A stretch of 7,269 bases of DNA from Enterocloster lavalensis (GTDB lineage Bacteria; Bacillota; Clostridia; Lachnospirales; Lachnospiraceae). Positions 5,269 to 7,269 of the stretch are shown piece after piece; position 1 is the first letter of the stretch, and each line of letters begins with the position of its first letter. A program made the position numbers and the translations under genes. The notes under the pieces are model-generated. The model worked only from the letters and a program-made list of their open reading frames with translations. It had not been told where the DNA came from and did no database searches. Location: positions 1 through 7,269 of the forward strand of contig NZ_CABJCG010000043.1 in the NCBI RefSeq assembly GCF_902364025.1, given 5' to 3'.

Positions 5269-5313
5269 GTCCTGTGCCCTGCGTGATGAGCGCGCCGGGT
5301 ATGGGACTTTTTT
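5269..5313 (+). terminator. Intrinsic terminator of the dehydrogenase gene
   Basis: Arms GTCCTGTGCCC (5269-5279) and GGGTATGGGAC (5297-5307) form an 11-bp stem with three G-U pairs. The 17-nt loop can extend the stem with GCG/CGC. Six T follow directly (5308-5313). It lies about 100 nt after the dehydrogenase stop codon and separates that gene from the TetR gene. Confidence 0.75.
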
Positions 5314-5451
5314 CTTCCAAACAAGCCCCAGCTGTAAAATGCCCCACCCCAAAAAAACCCGGATTTGCGATACAGAGTAAACATTAAAGAAGGCTACCGA
5401 TAGAATAAGCGATGAATGAACCAAGAATCGATAAAGATTGGCCCGCCAAGC
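5314..5451. other. Intergenic region upstream of the TetR promoter
   Basis: No gene is visible. Immediately before the -35 box there is a short perfect dyad, TTGGC (5438-5442) and GCCAA (5445-5449) separated by CC, which could be a regulator site but is short enough to arise by chance. Confidence 0.35.
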
Positions 5452-5480
5452 TTGACGGATAAGAAATTCGGTGATATTAT
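5452..5480 (+). promoter_or_regulatory. Strong promoter of the TetR-family gene
   Basis: TTGACG (5452-5457) and TATTAT (5475-5480) are separated by exactly 17 bp, each one mismatch from consensus. Transcription would begin near 5487, inside the palindrome that follows. Confidence 0.8.
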
Positions 5481-5504
5481 TAATTAAACTAATAGTTTAA
5501 TTAA
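5480..5504. promoter_or_regulatory. 25-bp perfect dyad, probable TetR autorepression operator
   Basis: TTAATTAAACT (5480-5490) and AGTTTAATTAA (5494-5504) are exact reverse complements around a central AAT. The dyad begins at the last base of the -10 box and covers the predicted start site, so a bound dimer would block initiation. Length and symmetry suit a TetR-family dimer, and the TetR gene starts 39 bp downstream. I see no second copy before the flavoprotein gene. Confidence 0.75.
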
Positions 5505-5543
5505 ACACATGGATTAAAATTAACATAAAGGAGCCCCCCACTC

Positions 5544-6209
5544 ATGGCCCGAAGAAAAAAAGAACCCCCCGACACCCACCGCGCCCGCATTTCCGCCGCT
5601 GCCCAGCGCCTGTTCTCCGAGCGCGGTGTCACCTCCGTCACCGTGGACGACATCGCCCGGGAGGCGGGCTACAGCAAAGCCACCCTGTACGTGTATTTCC
5701 AGGACAAGGAGGAGATCGTCCGGCTGCTGGTCCTGCGTAGCATGGAACTGCTTCGTGACTCGATCCGCCAAGCTTTGGCCGGGGAGGACGGCGTGCAGAG
5801 GCAGTACCGGGGAATCTGTCTGGCGCTGGAGCGTTTTCAGGAGCAGTATCCCTATTATTTTGAGTCCGCACTGGGCCGGATTCCGCTGGATTTCGCCGGA
5901 GCCCCTCAAAACATGCCGCCGGTGGAGCAGGAGATATTCCAGGTGGGCGAGGCCATCAACCGCGATATCGCCGGTCTGCTGGAGGAAGGAATCCGAACCG
6001 GCCAATTCCGGCCCGACCTCCAGGTGCTGCCCACGGTGTTCGCATTCTGGGCCGGATTGTCCGGCCTGATTCGGATGGCGTCGGATAAGCCGGAATACAT
6101 TGAGCTTGTGATGAAGCGGTCCCGGCGGGAGTTTCTGGATTACAGCTACGACCTGCTATACCGCTCCATTGCGGCGGAGCCGGGACGGGAAGCGAAAACA
6201 GACGGCTGA
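5544..6209 (+). CDS. TetR/AcrR-family transcriptional regulator
   Basis: This 221-residue dimeric repressor has a typical TetR N-terminus: helix 1 from R13 to G28 (RISAAAQRLFSERG), then the HTH with TVDDIAREAGYSKATLYVYFQDKEE (residues 33-57), one of the best-kept TetR signatures. The rest is the helical ligand-binding and dimerisation domain, too variable to name a ligand. An AAAGGAG site (5527-5533) precedes the ATG by 10 bp. A basic start (ARRKK) may contact DNA outside the operator. The gene has its own strong promoter with an overlapping palindrome, so it very probably represses itself. The co-directional flavoprotein gene 248 bp downstream is a candidate second target. Confidence 0.93.
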   Translation: MARRKKEPPDTHRARISAAAQRLFSERGVTSVTVDDIAREAGYSKATLYVYFQDKEEIVRLLVLRSMELLRDSIRQALAGEDGVQRQYRGICLALERFQEQYPYYFESALGRIPLDFAGAPQNMPPVEQEIFQVGEAINRDIAGLLEEGIRTGQFRPDLQVLPTVFAFWAGLSGLIRMASDKPEYIELVMKRSRREFLDYSYDLLYRSIAAEPGREAKTDG

Positions 6210-6457
6210 TCAGTCCCAACCCTGAATAGCCGCCCCGTCCCGAAAGCCATATAACTGCCGCTGTTTGTCGCTATGCCCCATATTTAGAAAGGAATGACAG
6301 ACTGAATTTTTGTTGATAAGGCTAAACAGCCGCCTGGCCAAATTGTAAAAGAATCCCTGACACCAATAAACCGGGCAATAATCACGCTGATTACGGTCCG
6401 TATTGCGGCCTGCCGTATCCCAACGCCCTAAACCCCCAAAATCGAAAGGAATCTCCC
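6210..6457. other. Intergenic region between TetR and flavoprotein genes
   Basis: No gene or terminator is convincing here. AGAAAGGAATG near 6287-6297 looks like a start signal but leads to a very short frame. A weak inverted repeat TACGG/CCGTA spans about 6391-6416, and a CTGACA (6357-6362) has no well-placed -10. The TetR operator palindrome is not repeated. The flavoprotein gene may be read through from the TetR promoter or have a promoter I cannot recognise. Confidence 0.4.
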
Positions 6458-7054
6458 ATGAACAACCCACACCCCACCTCACGCGCCCCCAAAACCCTCT
6501 TGGCCATCCTCGGCAGTCCCCACAAAAGCGGTTCCACCGCCGCCATGCTCCTCTGCGCCACATCCGCTGCTAAACGCGCAGGCTGGCAGGTACAGACCAT
6601 CAACCTGTACGAGAAAAACATTGCATTCTGCCGCGGCTGCCGCGGCTGCATTGAGACCGGCCGCTGCCCGCACCAGGACGACAGCCAGGAAATAGCAGCG
6701 CTTTTAAAGTCCTGCGACGCCGTAGTCTTAGCCGCCCCCGCCTACTGGGCCAATGTCCCGGCCGCGGTAAAAAATATGTTTGACCGCCTTTTGGGAACCG
6801 CCATGGGAGAGAAGAGCGCAAGGCCCCAGCCGCGCCTGTCCAGGAGCCAGCGATACCTTCTTCTGACCGCCTGCAACACCCCGGCCCCCTTCTCCTGGCT
6901 GTTCGGCCAGAGCCGCGGGCCACTGCGCGCCATGGACGAATTCTTCCATTACGCTGGCATGAGCCGGATGGGGCGGGTGGCCTTCAGCGGCGCGGCGGGA
7001 AAAACGACGCTCCCAGACCGGATCAGCCGCAAAATCGAATCCTATTGGAAATAG
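6458..7054 (+). CDS. Flavodoxin-fold NAD(P)H-dependent oxidoreductase, iron-sulfur flavoprotein type
   Basis: This 198-residue cytosolic protein of the NADPH-dependent FMN reductase / iron-sulfur flavoprotein group has the FMN phosphate loop at 19-27 (GSPHKSGST) and the isoalloxazine-side loop at 92-110 (AAPAYWANVPAAVKNMFDR). Between them C58, C61, C64 and C70 form CX2CX2CX5C, the compact motif that holds a 4Fe-4S cluster in methanogen iron-sulfur flavoprotein. Some relatives keep similar cysteines without a proven cluster. It likely passes electrons from reduced pyridine nucleotide or ferredoxin to FMN and on to an unknown acceptor. The ATG follows AAAGGA by 7 bp. Residues 1-11 (NNPHPTSRAPK region) are an extra polar tail with C-rich codons. 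The upstream TetR gene suggests induction by a small molecule. Confidence 0.9.
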   Translation: MNNPHPTSRAPKTLLAILGSPHKSGSTAAMLLCATSAAKRAGWQVQTINLYEKNIAFCRGCRGCIETGRCPHQDDSQEIAALLKSCDAVVLAAPAYWANVPAAVKNMFDRLLGTAMGEKSARPQPRLSRSQRYLLLTACNTPAPFSWLFGQSRGPLRAMDEFFHYAGMSRMGRVAFSGAAGKTTLPDRISRKIESYWK

Positions 7055-7269
7055 GACTCAATCGGACCAAACGAATCTCAGCAGCTTCAAGCTGTTCAAA
7101 ATGTGGAAAAAGTTCAAAACAAGGAAAACATGCCCGCCCGAGGAATCAGCGGCTAAAATCCAACCGCCGATAAAAAATCATAAAAATTACTACATTTTAC
7201 CTGCCAAAATCACCCGCCCAGCCTCCGCCCACTTCTAAACTAACAAAACGAGGCCAGCCCAGTCCACCC
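7055..7269. other. Non-coding end of the window
   Basis: No gene is seen on either strand. A small stem, AGCAGCTT with AAGCTGTT (around 7079-7095), and another, CAGCGG with CCGCCG (around 7148-7171), are present; neither has a T-tract, so neither is a clear terminator. The last 70 bases are rich in C and A and poor in G and T. Confidence 0.4.

Noticed and set aside
4884..5424. Minus-strand frames over the end of the dehydrogenase gene and the following gap
   Set aside because: They are antisense to a firmly assigned gene and its terminator, and lack start signals (one begins with TTG).
6210..6563. Minus-strand 117-codon frame between the TetR and flavoprotein genes
   Set aside because: It is mostly antisense to the flavoprotein start and intergenic DNA, Trp/Arg/Gly-rich as expected for a C-rich complement, and has no ribosome-binding site.

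Overview
The window looks like chromosomal DNA from an anaerobic Bacillota, most likely a Lachnospiraceae-type gut Clostridia. The reasons are strong AGGAGG-like Shine-Dalgarno sites before most genes, GTG starts, sigma-A type promoters, intrinsic terminators, and the protein families present (VanZ-like, clostridial tyrosine recombinase, LysR, TetR, compact-cysteine flavoprotein). The genus is not determinable from sequence alone.

Layout. (1) 1-870: a VanZ-family membrane protein gene (136-696, +), whose 3' end overlaps a convergent 48-residue single-pass membrane protein gene (614-760, -). (2) 888-1803: a tyrosine-recombinase gene in decay. The open frame (888-1625) has lost every recognisable catalytic residue, a decayed C-terminal tail can be followed to about 1759, and an intrinsic terminator (1760-1803) still follows it. 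(3) 1804-3472: an AT-rich leader with a good promoter, then a LysR-type regulator of unusual build. It has two winged-HTH domains in tandem, joined by a linker made of 12 hexapeptide units (an 18-bp DNA tandem repeat), then one effector domain. (4) 3487-3826: a non-coding array of 31 units of 11 bp (consensus AATRCGCCRCC), directly after the LysR stop codon and before the promoter of the next gene. (5) 4008-5165: an isocitrate/isopropylmalate dehydrogenase family enzyme with a good RBS and its own terminator (5269-5313). (6) 5452-6209: a TetR-family regulator with a near-consensus promoter whose start region is covered by a perfect 25-bp dyad, an evident autorepression operator. (7) 6458-7054: a flavodoxin-fold FMN protein with a CX2CX2CX5C motif as in iron-sulfur flavoproteins, plausibly under the TetR regulator.

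How the parts may work together. The LysR regulator lies immediately upstream of the dehydrogenase gene in the same direction, so that enzyme gene is the natural candidate target (inference). The TetR/flavoprotein pair resembles a redox- or xenobiotic-responsive module (inference). The most unusual structures are the two unrelated minisatellites attached to the LysR gene: one in frame inside the protein, the other filling the 3' intergenic region. No complete mobile element, CRISPR array, tRNA or rRNA is visible.
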